Shown piece after piece: positions 1 to 7,854 of a stretch of 34,673 nucleotides of DNA. The stretch covers positions 1 through 34,673 of the forward strand of contig CAZNRY010000017.1 in the NCBI GenBank assembly GCA_964575675.1, in the 5' to 3' direction. The notes under the pieces were generated by a model. It had not been told where the DNA came from, made no database searches, and was given only the letters and a program-made list of their open reading frames with translations. A program made the position numbers and the translations under genes. The DNA is from CAZNRY01 sp964575675 (lineage in GTDB: Bacteria; Eisenbacteria; RBG-16-71-46; CAIMUX01; VGJL01). Position 1 is the first letter of the stretch. Each line of letters opens with the position of its first letter.

Positions 1-2
1 AG

Positions 3-89
3 CGCACCGAGGCGCTGATCGGGATCTCGCATCCGAAGTTCAGGGACGAACTGACCGAACGGGCGAAGGAGCGCAAGCTTCTGCCCTGA
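3..89 (+). CDS. C-terminal end of an acetyl-CoA hydrolase / CoA-transferase family protein (partial)
   Basis: Only the last 28 codons are in the window; the 5' part lies to the left. The reading frame ends with a TGA at 87-89. The visible residues include LIGISHPKFRDELTE, which resembles the conserved end of acetyl-CoA hydrolase / 4-hydroxybutyrate CoA-transferase family proteins, where an 'HP-DFR-EL' motif precedes the C-terminus. Those enzymes move CoA between acyl groups in the cytoplasm. The assignment rests on this short motif alone. The next gene starts about 140 bases downstream, with its own ribosome binding site. Confidence 0.6.
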   Translation, partial: RTEALIGISHPKFRDELTERAKERKLLP

Positions 90-230
90 CGGGCTCTCCT
101 CTTTCGCCGGCGCGCGGCCGCCGCCGGGTTGCCCGGGTCTCGTCCGAACCGGCAGCTGCGGCCGTTGCGGCCGTGATCGCCCCGTGGCACGATGGCGCCG
201 GGCAATCCGATCCCGAGCAAAGGGGCATGT

Positions 231-1514
231 ATGAAGATCCCGTCGGCGCTCTCATCCCTGGCCACGATGATCCTGCTCGCATCCGTCTCGACGGCGTCCC
301 GCGCGCCCGACTTCGCGCCCCTCGTCGCGGCCCATGAGGGGGATGCGATCGCGGCGCGGCGATGGCTCCACGAGCACGCCGAGCTCTCTCTCCGGGAAGT
401 TCGGACGCAAGATTGGATCCGCAGCCGGCTGCAGGAAGTCCCCGGCATCGAGCTCGTCGGCGGAGAATGGGGAACCGGACTCGTTGCGATTCTCCGCGGA
501 GGACGATCGGGGCCGATTGTCGCGTACCGCGCCGATATCGACGCGCTCCCGTTGACCGAGGCGACCGGACTTTCCTTCGCATGCCAAGCGACCGACACGG
601 TCGGCGGGCGCACGGTGGGGGTGATGCACGCCTGCGGGCACGATCTCCACGCCGCGGTTCTCCTCGGCACGGCGCGGGTCCTCTCGGCACTGCGCGACTC
701 GATGCCGGGTTCGGTGCTCCTGATTGTCGAGCCGGGCGAGGAAATCGGTGCGGGCGCCGCCTCCCTGATTCAGGCCGGCCTCTTCGAGGCTGGCCGCCGC
801 CCCGAGGCGATTTTCGCCATCCACGATCATCCGACGCTTCTTGTCGGCCAGGTGGGCTTCTGCCCCGGGCGATCGGCCGCCAACGTGGACGACTTCCGCA
901 TCACGATCCTGGGCGCGGGCGGACATGCCGCCTATCCCCACAAGACGATCGATCCGATCGTGATCGCCTCCGACGTGGTCCTAGGGCTCCAAACGATCGT
1001 GAGTCGCGAAATCGATCCGGCGCGGCAGGCGGTGATCACCGTCGGATCGATCCACGGCGGAACGGCGAGCAACGTGATCCCCGACCGCGTCGAGCTGCGC
1101 GGGACGGTTCGAAGCCTCGAGCCGGAGGTGCGCGCGCAGCTTCAAGCCGCGGTCATCCGAACGGTCGAGGGAATCGCCGCGTCGCGGGGCGCCCCGAAAC
1201 CCGAGATCGACTACATTCTGGGAACTCCTTCCATGTACAACGACCCCGTGCTCGTCGAGGAGACGCTGCCCGTCCTCCGGCGGGTGGCCGGAGAGGCGAA
1301 TGTGATCCGCTACGAGCCTGCCATGGGAGGGGAGGATTTTTCCGAGTACGAGGCGATCGTCCCGGGTTTCATGTTCCGCCTGGGGGTGGGACGCCAGGAT
1401 CGCCCGATGACGCTGCACAGCCCGACGTTCGACCCGGACGAACGCGCGATTCCGATCGGCATGCGCCTGATGGCGGAGATTCTCTGGGAGCGGCTCGCGC
1501 GGGGCGAACGGTAG
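231..1514 (+). CDS. Exported M20 (M20D-type) metallo-amidohydrolase
   Basis: 427-residue metallopeptidase/amidohydrolase of the M20 family, most like the hippurate hydrolase/N-acyl amino acid amidohydrolase subgroup. It would remove an acyl group or amino acid from a small amide; the substrate cannot be told from sequence. Metal and catalytic motifs are present: HACGHDLHA near residue 120, the EPGEEIGAG glutamates near 170, an IHDHP segment near 200, GGHAAYPH near 230 and GGEDF near 360. The N-terminus (MKIPSALSSLATMILLAS) looks like a signal peptide, so the enzyme is probably exported, unusual but known for this family. ATG at 231 is chosen over the in-frame ATG at 192 because AAAGGGG lies just upstream and the signal peptide begins there. 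The next gene follows after 10 bases. Confidence 0.88.
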   Translation: MKIPSALSSLATMILLASVSTASRAPDFAPLVAAHEGDAIAARRWLHEHAELSLREVRTQDWIRSRLQEVPGIELVGGEWGTGLVAILRGGRSGPIVAYRADIDALPLTEATGLSFACQATDTVGGRTVGVMHACGHDLHAAVLLGTARVLSALRDSMPGSVLLIVEPGEEIGAGAASLIQAGLFEAGRRPEAIFAIHDHPTLLVGQVGFCPGRSAANVDDFRITILGAGGHAAYPHKTIDPIVIASDVVLGLQTIVSREIDPARQAVITVGSIHGGTASNVIPDRVELRGTVRSLEPEVRAQLQAAVIRTVEGIAASRGAPKPEIDYILGTPSMYNDPVLVEETLPVLRRVAGEANVIRYEPAMGGEDFSEYEAIVPGFMFRLGVGRQDRPMTLHSPTFDPDERAIPIGMRLMAEILWERLARGER

Positions 1515-1524
1515 GACGGCGATC

Positions 1525-2010
1525 GTGCCGGACGCGGGGGATCGATCGGCGGGCGCGCGGCCGCCGCGCGCATGGGAGATCGAGAGCCCTCTCGTCGCGC
1601 TCTGGCTTCTCCTTCCCGGATGCATCTGGTGGATTGACTTCGGCGCGGCGTGGATTTTCTCGGGAAACTCCCGCTGGCGCTGGGGCCCGATCTTCGTCGC
1701 GTTGGGTCTCTGGTCACTCGGGACATTCCGCAGGGCATGGCGGCGGCCGGCCGGCCCTTCTGATTCCCTCGCGCACGCACGCGCCTCGCGCACGCCCTTG
1801 GCCGTCGGCGGAACGATCGCCTATCTACTCGCGGGGGCAAGCTTCCTTTTCCTGCTCGGCCCGGGAATCGCGCCGGTCCGGTCTCCGATCGCGCGGGGGT
1901 TCGTCGGAGCCTTGATGATCACCTGCGCGTGGACCGGTTGGACCGCTCTCCATCCCGGAGCGCGGCGCCTGGCCTTGCGAACCTTGGTCCGCTTGTTCCG
2001 GCGGACATGA
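1525..2010 (+). CDS. Small multi-pass membrane protein, unknown function
   Basis: 161-residue protein that I do not recognise. Four hydrophobic segments are visible: around residues 24-46 (rich in W, L, I), 53-67, 94-114 and 126-146. The N-terminal 18 residues and the C-terminus are rich in Arg, suggesting both ends face the cytoplasm. The start is a GTG. An AGGA at 1513-1516, overlapping the TAG stop of the amidohydrolase gene, is well placed for it. The 10-base gap to the upstream gene implies co-transcription, but there is no functional clue beyond that. The gene converges on the glycosyltransferase gene to the right. Confidence 0.6.
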   Translation: MPDAGDRSAGARPPRAWEIESPLVALWLLLPGCIWWIDFGAAWIFSGNSRWRWGPIFVALGLWSLGTFRRAWRRPAGPSDSLAHARASRTPLAVGGTIAYLLAGASFLFLLGPGIAPVRSPIARGFVGALMITCAWTGWTALHPGARRLALRTLVRLFRRT

Positions 2011-2038
2011 TCGCTCTAAGACCCGTGGGTGACTCACT

Positions 2039-2063
2039 CGGATCGTCTGCCGGATCGTCTGCC
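2039..2063. repeat. Two tandem copies of a 12-base unit
   Basis: GGATCGTCTGCC occurs twice head to tail at 2040-2051 and 2052-2063, preceded by a matching C. It sits in the 177-base gap between convergent genes, in which I found no gene and no convincing terminator hairpin. It probably reflects simple slippage. Confidence 0.6.
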
Positions 2064-2187
2064 CTCGCTCCGCGCATCCCGCTCGGATGGCTAAACAAGC
2101 AGGGCGCCATCCTCGCGGGCGCGCATGCTCGGGCAGACCTTTCCGCCAATCATGCAATGGCCATGCAGGGCCGGAGCATCCACGATT

Positions 2188-3303
2188 CTATCGACCGAGC
2201 ACGTTTCGATAGACCCGAAGGGTCTCGCGCGCCGTCCGCCGCCACGTGTATCGCTTGACGCGTTCCGAGCCCTTCCGCCGCAACTCGGCGGCGAGACCCG
2301 CGTCCTGAAGGACCCTGCGGATCCCCTCGGCGATCGCCCGCGGGTCACTTGGGTCGACCAAAAGGGCGGCATCCGCCAGGACCTCTCGATGCGCCGCGAT
2401 GCCCGATGCCACAACCGGCGTGCCGCAACACATCGCTTCGAGGGGCGGCACACCGAATCCTTCGTAAATCGACGGGAAGACGAACAGCGCCGCGCCCGCA
2501 TACAGGGCCGGCAGCTCCCCGGCGGGAACATACCCTAGAAAGCGAACCGCCCCCCGATGGTTCATGCAGCGCAGTTTGGCGAGCAGCGGAGCGCTTTTCC
2601 AGCCCGCCCCCCCCGCCAACCGCAGCTCATGGGGGAGGTTCGTTCCGGACTTCAGGATCTCAAACGCATCGAGGAGCCGGATCAGGTTCTTCCGCGGCTC
2701 GACGTTCCCCACAAAGAGGATGTACGGCGCTTCCCCTTGATCTCCTCGGCGAGCCGTCCCAGCCTCGATCTCCCGGGCAAACCGGTGGAACCGGTCTCCG
2801 GGGGCGTGGTGGACTGCGAAGATCCTGCCCAAAGGGACGCCGAGGACCTCGTGAATGTCACTGCGCATGGCGTCGGTCACCGTCAGGATCGCCCGCGCTC
2901 CGCTGGCGACCCGCGGAAGGAGTGCCCGCGTCAGATGCCGCTTCTGCCAGGTGACGGACTCAGGGTGCCTGTACACACTCATGTCGTGGAAGGTGACAAC
3001 GTAGGGGTGTTTGTACAATACGGGCGCGAGGAAGTTGGGATAGTGCGTCAGGTCCGCCCCGACGCGCCGCAAGACGAAGGGCAGAAGGAACTGCATCCAG
3101 GGGGCACGGAACGGAAATCGGCACCGGGATTCCCACCTGAGACTTTGCGGAAGCTCTTGATTCGATGCCGGGCGCCGGTTGCTCAGAAGGATGATCTCGT
3201 CCAACTCGCCGGTCTCGGCCAAGGCCCGAGCGAGGTGCTCGACCGAATAGCCGATCCCGCTCATTCCCGGACCCACCAGTGTGGCGTCGATGGCGATCCT
3301 CAT
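2188..3303 (-). CDS. Glycosyltransferase family 4 (GT-B fold)
   Basis: 371-residue GT4-type glycosyltransferase that would transfer a sugar from a nucleotide-sugar donor to a growing surface glycan at the cytoplasmic face of the membrane. The N-terminus reads MRIAIDATLVGPGMSGIG, with the glycine-rich acceptor-side loop of the family. The C-terminal half holds LFVGNVEPRKNL and the donor-binding EX7E region FPSIYEGFGVPPLEAM near residues 280-295, followed by GTPVVAS. The ATG at 3303 is chosen because GGAG lies eight bases upstream; longer open frame upstream of it lacks family sequence. It is the last gene of the minus-strand polysaccharide operon. Its closest likely relatives are mannosyl- or rhamnosyltransferases of O-antigen/EPS clusters, but donor and acceptor cannot be read from sequence. 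Confidence 0.85.
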   Translation of the reverse strand: MRIAIDATLVGPGMSGIGYSVEHLARALAETGELDEIILLSNRRPASNQELPQSLRWESRCRFPFRAPWMQFLLPFVLRRVGADLTHYPNFLAPVLYKHPYVVTFHDMSVYRHPESVTWQKRHLTRALLPRVASGARAILTVTDAMRSDIHEVLGVPLGRIFAVHHAPGDRFHRFAREIEAGTARRGDQGEAPYILFVGNVEPRKNLIRLLDAFEILKSGTNLPHELRLAGGAGWKSAPLLAKLRCMNHRGAVRFLGYVPAGELPALYAGAALFVFPSIYEGFGVPPLEAMCCGTPVVASGIAAHREVLADAALLVDPSDPRAIAEGIRRVLQDAGLAAELRRKGSERVKRYTWRRTARETLRVYRNVLGR

Positions 3304-3343
3304 CCGATCTCCGCCGGCCGGGGGTGCGACCCGGCCTCGCCCG

Positions 3344-4426
3344 TCACGACCCAATCCGCACAACCTCTTCGAACCGCCGAACCGCCCGCTCCCATGTGAA
3401 TTGCCGGATCTCCGCCTGCGCCCGCGTTGCAAGGCGGACCCGGAGTTCCGAATCCGACAGGAGCCGAACGATCATCTCAGCCAGTGCCGGAGCATCCCCC
3501 GGCGGACACAGGAGGGCCGTCTCCTGATGGTGCGCATACTCCCGATGGCCTCCGATGTCGGTGGCCGCCACGGCGGCGCCACAGATCATCGCTTCGGAAC
3601 CCACGAGGCCCCAACCTTCTTCAAGACTTGGACAGACCACGACCGACGCACGATTGTACAGCCTGCGGAGCACCCCCTGTCCGGGATTCCGCGCGTATCG
3701 ACACCACGACGGGAGACCGCCGGGCGCGGCCCCCGTCCCGAACAGGGTCGCACGCAGAAGAGGAATGCTCGCCCGCGCGAGCTTAAGCGACTCGAGCCCG
3801 ACGGCCGTTCCCTTCCACTTGGCCGGATGGCACAGCATGACGGCCTCTGGCTCTCGACGTTGATCGATCGGCGCATCGAGGCCGAAAGCGGTGAAATCGA
3901 GCCCGTTGGGGATCAGAACCGCCTCTTGCCCCTGCGAGTGCGCGATCTCCTGCAGCCAGCGCGCGATGACGATCTTCGTGAGCGGCAGGGTCCAGGTCGC
4001 GCGCACGCGCTCGAAGGTCCCCGACCATGTCTCATCGTGTTGAATCAAGTAGAGGCGCCGGCGACAGGAAGGAAGTCGCGCTTCCGCGAGCCATTCGGCT
4101 GTCTGCCACGACGTGGCGACGACAACCTCCGCACCCCGCAGCGCGCCGGTATTCAACCGCAGCACCCATGCGAGAGTGACGGGCTTGCGAAAGCTGAACC
4201 ATCGCGTCGGACGGAACCCAGTCACCGAGCGCCGGTAGTAGCCCAGGAAGCTTCTGACCCGCCCCACCGCCGTCGCTTCGGACGATGCCATCGCGGCGTG
4301 CACGACCCGGACCCCGTAGCCGTTCTCGGCGAGGCCCTGCGCATACTCATAGACCACCTTGAATCCGCCCACCGGAATGTGCCCGGAGCCGGGGAGCAAG
4401 AAGGTGACGGAGCGCGGCGCATCCAT
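3344..4426 (-). CDS. Glycosyltransferase family 4 (GT-B fold)
   Basis: 360-residue second GT4 glycosyltransferase. The start has the family layout, with GSGHIPVGGFKVVYEYA near residues 13-27 (glycine-rich acceptor loop) and a C-terminal donor site with VVCPSLEEGWGLVGSEAM (EX7E motif) around residues 270-290. This is followed by GGHREY and a variable nucleotide-binding tail. The ATG at 4426 has GAGGAGA just upstream; that ribosome binding site overlaps the end of the preceding GT2 gene, so the two are translationally close. A 40-base gap separates it from the downstream GT4 gene. Role: a sugar addition step in the polysaccharide made by this cluster; linkage and sugar unknown. Confidence 0.85.
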   Translation of the reverse strand: MDAPRSVTFLLPGSGHIPVGGFKVVYEYAQGLAENGYGVRVVHAAMASSEATAVGRVRSFLGYYRRSVTGFRPTRWFSFRKPVTLAWVLRLNTGALRGAEVVVATSWQTAEWLAEARLPSCRRRLYLIQHDETWSGTFERVRATWTLPLTKIVIARWLQEIAHSQGQEAVLIPNGLDFTAFGLDAPIDQRREPEAVMLCHPAKWKGTAVGLESLKLARASIPLLRATLFGTGAAPGGLPSWCRYARNPGQGVLRRLYNRASVVVCPSLEEGWGLVGSEAMICGAAVAATDIGGHREYAHHQETALLCPPGDAPALAEMIVRLLSDSELRVRLATRAQAEIRQFTWERAVRRFEEVVRIGS

Positions 4427-4437
4427 GGCTCGTCTCC

Positions 4438-5355
4438 TCAGGACCTGCGGGCCCGCAGCTCTCGGCAGCCGCCTAGTAGACCGTCCATGGCCGCACGCGC
4501 CTCCGCGCCGAAGAGGCGTGGCCGTCCGGCGAGGAGGAATCCCGGACCACGGATCAGCATCCGGTACAGGGCCGTACCGATCAGCAGAGCATGGGCCGAC
4601 CCGATCCCCGCATACCGTCCGACCATGATCATCTGATTTCTCGACAGAAGATAGCGGCGGGATGGATTGTGCCTGCCCAGGGATGAGGCGAACTTGTGGT
4701 AGGAGACGGCCCGGGGGACGTAGCGCACCTCGAAGCCGTGCCCGCGCGCCCGCCGGCACAGGTCGTAGTCCTCGTAGTAGGCGAAGAGCTTCGCATCGAA
4801 TGCCCCCGTCTGTTCGAAGACCCGCCGGGCGATGAGCATCGCGCCTCCCGTGACCGCTAGAACCGGTTCGGCGGCGAGATTCTGCACCTCCTTCAATGGA
4901 CGGTCGAAATCGCGATCTCGAGCCCGCATCCATGAGTCGATCTCGATCCCGGTGCTGTTGACCACATCCGGCCGATCCAGGAAGAGGACGAGCCCTCCCC
5001 AGATGCCCGCGTTGGGATGCTCCCTCTCGTCGGCCAGCAGGTGAACGAGCCAATCGGGATCGAGTCGCATGTCGTCATTGATGAGCGCAACGTGCGTGGC
5101 CCCACGGTCCAGCGCGTAGGTGATCCCGCGGTTGTTCCCCTCGGCGAACCCAAGGTTGGCGCCATTCTGCAGGAAATGGACCCGGGGGATCATCCTGCGC
5201 GCCTCGTCAACGCTTCCATCGGTCGAACCGTTGTCGACCACCAGCGTCTCGTATTCCCCCCGAAGGGACGCCAAGGCGCCGAGGGAGATGGACAAGCGGT
5301 CCCGGCTGTTCCACGTCAGGACGACGATCCAGGGAACGGGAGCCGGTCCGTTCAC
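4438..5355 (-). CDS. Glycosyltransferase family 2 (rhamnosyltransferase-like)
   Basis: 305-residue GT2 (GT-A fold) enzyme. Family motifs are clear: IVVLTWNSRD at the start, LVVDNGSTDGS near residue 40, LGFAEGNNRGI near 70 (typical of the WcaA/RfbF rhamnosyltransferase branch) and LINDDMRLDPDW near 90, carrying the metal-binding DxD-type acidic cluster. A later GAFDAKLFAYYEDYDLCRR segment contains the acidic catalytic region. The start is a GTG at 5355 preceded by GGGAGGG. That GTG overlaps the TGA of the flippase gene (GTGA), indicating translational coupling. The product would build the repeat unit exported by the neighbouring flippase. Confidence 0.9.
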   Translation of the reverse strand: MNGPAPVPWIVVLTWNSRDRLSISLGALASLRGEYETLVVDNGSTDGSVDEARRMIPRVHFLQNGANLGFAEGNNRGITYALDRGATHVALINDDMRLDPDWLVHLLADEREHPNAGIWGGLVLFLDRPDVVNSTGIEIDSWMRARDRDFDRPLKEVQNLAAEPVLAVTGGAMLIARRVFEQTGAFDAKLFAYYEDYDLCRRARGHGFEVRYVPRAVSYHKFASSLGRHNPSRRYLLSRNQMIMVGRYAGIGSAHALLIGTALYRMLIRGPGFLLAGRPRLFGAEARAAMDGLLGGCRELRARRS

Positions 5356-6689
5356 GAGACCCTCCCTGGGTCGCCCGCCGCGCCGGGGACGCTCGCTCGC
5401 CGAGACTCATCCTCGGTGATCTGCGCCAGGCGACGACGGACGGCGAAGACGCCGCACGCGAACATGACAACCTCGGTGAGCAGGGTGACAACCGCGGCCC
5501 CGGAGGCGCCGTAGAGCCGTACCGCAGGGAAGTTCAACCCCACGTTCACGACCACCCCGAGTCCGGCGATCAGGATGTTCCATCTCTGTGCGCGCGTGGC
5601 GACCAGTAGATGCAGGACGACGTAGTTCGGGAAGATGAACAGCAGCGAAGGGGCCAGGAGGCGCAGGATGGGGATGGCCTCTTCATATCGCGTCCCGAAG
5701 AGAAGCCTGAGCCCCGGGGACGCCAAGAGCCAAATCGCCAGAACAACCGCAGCCGAGAGGAGAAACATCCAGTACATGCCGGCACGATAAAGCCGCTTCA
5801 GCTCCCCCGCCCCGGAGGACGAAACGGCGGCGAGGGCCGGGTAGAGGGCCGCCAGGAATAGAGCGGGCAAGAACATCAGGCTCTCGATCAGTCTGTAGGC
5901 GGCGCCGTACGTCCCCACCTCCACCTCTCCCCGCATCTGCTCGAGAAAGACCATGTCGATCCGGAAGTAGAGCGTCGAGAGTAGCAGGGCCAGACCGATG
6001 GGGGCCGCACTGCGAATGATGCTCCAGGAGGCGCTCGCTGGCTGGCGTTCCGGCAACTCGCGACGGCGTCGAAGCATTCCGACGGCCACCAGATTGGTGA
6101 GCAGCGCGGACGCGAGCAAGGATCCCAGTACCCCCCGGACCCCATAGCCCAACAGCAGCAGCGCGATTCCCAGGAGGGTGCTGAGTCCTGCGTTGAGAAG
6201 GTTGAGGATCGCCTCTGCCTTCAAGGACTGCCGGCCGCGGAAATAGTGATTCCAGAACTCGCACCATGATTGCGCCAGGAGCCAGGCCCCCGAAAGGACC
6301 AGCAGAACTCGAACCTCGGCCGGACGGGGGTAGAGCAATGCACCGATCAGAAGGATGGCCCCGGCTCCTAGGCTCAGATAGATCTTCGCGCGAAGCACCC
6401 GGCCCAGGATCCTGGCCGGCCCCGTCTCGCCCCTGGCCACTTCGCGCGCGAGCAATAGGTGGAGTCCGAAGTCCGATGCGACCGAGAGGATGCTCCCGAA
6501 GGCGAAGGCAAAGGTGTAGAGCCCGAATCCGGCCGGACCCAGCAGGCGGGCCGCCGCGACGACCATGAGGAAGCGTATCGCCTTGGACGCAATGTCCGAG
6601 ATGGCTTTGACGCCCAGGTTCGAGGCGATGACCGGATTGAGTCGGAAGAGTTCGCTCAGGCGGCCCATGAATGTCCGGACCAACGACAC
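5352..6689 (-). CDS. Wzx-like polysaccharide/lipid-linked oligosaccharide flippase
   Basis: 445-residue integral membrane protein with about 12-14 hydrophobic segments, matching the oligosaccharide flippase (MOP exporter) superfamily. The N-terminal AARLLGPAGFGLYTFAFA is the typical 'LG..-G.Y' motif of Wzx/RfbX proteins. It would flip undecaprenyl-linked oligosaccharide across the inner membrane. The GTG at 6689 is chosen with a purine-rich AGAAGAGAG upstream; an ATG at 6668 is possible but has no ribosome binding site. The gene sits 13 bases after the GNAT gene and overlaps the downstream GT2 gene by four bases, in a five-gene transcription unit. No polymerase (Wzy) gene is visible in the window. 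Confidence 0.88.
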   Translation of the reverse strand: MSLVRTFMGRLSELFRLNPVIASNLGVKAISDIASKAIRFLMVVAAARLLGPAGFGLYTFAFAFGSILSVASDFGLHLLLAREVARGETGPARILGRVLRAKIYLSLGAGAILLIGALLYPRPAEVRVLLVLSGAWLLAQSWCEFWNHYFRGRQSLKAEAILNLLNAGLSTLLGIALLLLGYGVRGVLGSLLASALLTNLVAVGMLRRRRELPERQPASASWSIIRSAAPIGLALLLSTLYFRIDMVFLEQMRGEVEVGTYGAAYRLIESLMFLPALFLAALYPALAAVSSSGAGELKRLYRAGMYWMFLLSAAVVLAIWLLASPGLRLLFGTRYEEAIPILRLLAPSLLFIFPNYVVLHLLVATRAQRWNILIAGLGVVVNVGLNFPAVRLYGASGAAVVTLLTEVVMFACGVFAVRRRLAQITEDESRRASVPGAAGDPGRVS

Positions 6690-6702
6690 CTCTCTTCTTC
6701 AC

Positions 6703-7692
6703 TCAGATGTGGTCGGTCTCCCAGAAGCCCGATCCTTGACGGACGAGCTCCGCCAGATCGAACCGTTCGCTGAGTGAGGCCACCATGAAGATCCCGTCAC
6801 GCCGGGGAACTGCCTCGAACTTCTCTCGGAATGCGGATCCAGCGGCGCCGGGAGGCCAAGGGGCCGAGAAGCGGACACAGCCGAGATCCGAAGCTCTTCC
6901 CTTGAGCGCGCCCAGTAGCGAGAGAAGCGTCGAGGCATCTCCGATTCCCGTCCCGAACTCGAGCATCTTCAGCGTTCGTTCCTCTAGCTCAGCCAGGGCG
7001 ATCGCGTAACCGGAGACTCGTCCCTCGCGCTCGGCGACGCAATCGACCTGAGTGATCCGGTAACGCGGATCATGCCGTGCCCAAAGCGGCCACCTGCCGA
7101 GGAGGAACCCCCACTGCTCGGCATCGCGAAGCAGCCAAAGCGGCTCCCCCGCGCCGGCCGCGCGGTGGATCCGGCGGATCGCCTCCCAGTCGGCCGGGCG
7201 GAGGGGTCGAACGTCGCACCCTCCCGCCACCGCGTCTGGGACCTGGTCGATCGGGACATCCACATGGTTGCAGCAGACCGTCTCGAAGCCGAAGCGTGCA
7301 TAAAGGGATGGATCGATGTCGCTGAAGAGATACGCCCCATCGACGCCTTCCTGCTCGAGGAGTTCGAGCGTCAGGTGAAGGAGCCGGCCCGCGTGTCCCC
7401 TGCCCCGGAGATTCTCGGGGGTCAAGACCTCTCCGATACCGGCGAGACGGATCTCGACGTCCCGGTGCATCCCCCGAACGCCGTAGAGACGCAGGGTCGA
7501 AAGGCATTCGTCTTCCCTCGAACGGAGTACCAGACTCCGCACGTGATGCCGCACCCAATCGTGTCCCATCTTCTCGCGCATGCAGGCGCGATAGGAGTCG
7601 ATCGGGATCCCTTCTCCCCACTGCTTGTGATGGGCCGGGAGAATGGCCTCCATCGCGGACCGATCCCCGACGTCCAGGTAGGCATCATCCAT
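6703..7692 (-). CDS. GNAT-family acetyltransferase
   Basis: 329-residue cytoplasmic protein with a GNAT fold in its N-terminal half. The acetyl-CoA-binding motif A is seen as TPENLRGRGHAGRLLHLTL near residues 90-110, followed by YARFGFE near 135, the usual GNAT end motif. The C-terminal ~170 residues form a second domain, an arrangement seen in Eis-like acetyltransferases; it may acylate an amine on a sugar or peptide. It is the promoter-proximal gene of the polysaccharide operon, so acetylation of a sugar nucleotide or glycan intermediate is plausible but unproven. The ATG at 7692 is chosen; a GTG at 7710 is the alternative, and neither has a clear ribosome binding site. Confidence 0.75.
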   Translation of the reverse strand: MDDAYLDVGDRSAMEAILPAHHKQWGEGIPIDSYRACMREKMGHDWVRHHVRSLVLRSREDECLSTLRLYGVRGMHRDVEIRLAGIGEVLTPENLRGRGHAGRLLHLTLELLEQEGVDGAYLFSDIDPSLYARFGFETVCCNHVDVPIDQVPDAVAGGCDVRPLRPADWEAIRRIHRAAGAGEPLWLLRDAEQWGFLLGRWPLWARHDPRYRITQVDCVAEREGRVSGYAIALAELEERTLKMLEFGTGIGDASTLLSLLGALKGRASDLGCVRFSAPWPPGAAGSAFREKFEAVPRRDGIFMVASLSERFDLAELVRQGSGFWETDHI

Positions 7693-7748
7693 GGGGGCAG
7701 TCTCGCACACGGTGCGGGCCTACGAAAGTGGGCCGAAAGCGGGCCGGA

Positions 7749-7777
7749 TTGAAAACGAGCCCCCCATCGCCGATAAT
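7749..7777 (+). promoter_or_regulatory. Sigma-70-type promoter of the DUF362/intein gene
   Basis: TTGAAA (7749-7754) and GATAAT (7772-7777) are separated by 17 bases, each matching the housekeeping consensus at five of six positions. A transcript would start near 7784, leaving a leader of about 70 bases. That leader contains the inverted repeat CGACCCG (7804-7810) / CGGGTCG (7823-7829), which may fold just before the ribosome binding site AGGAG at 7844-7848. Confidence 0.5.
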
Positions 7778-7854
7778 CGCCTGGAAGCTAGATTCGGACC
7801 CGCCGACCCGGCCGCTTGAAGGCGGGTCGAGCTCCACCCTCACAGGAGATGACA

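Noticed and set aside
362..1915. A 517-codon plus-strand open frame
   Set aside because: It overlaps the M20 amidohydrolase in another frame and is Arg/Gly-rich without any motif.
2011..2187. Terminator between the convergent genes at 2 kb
   Set aside because: Only small GC-rich palindromes are present, with no stable stem followed by T residues.
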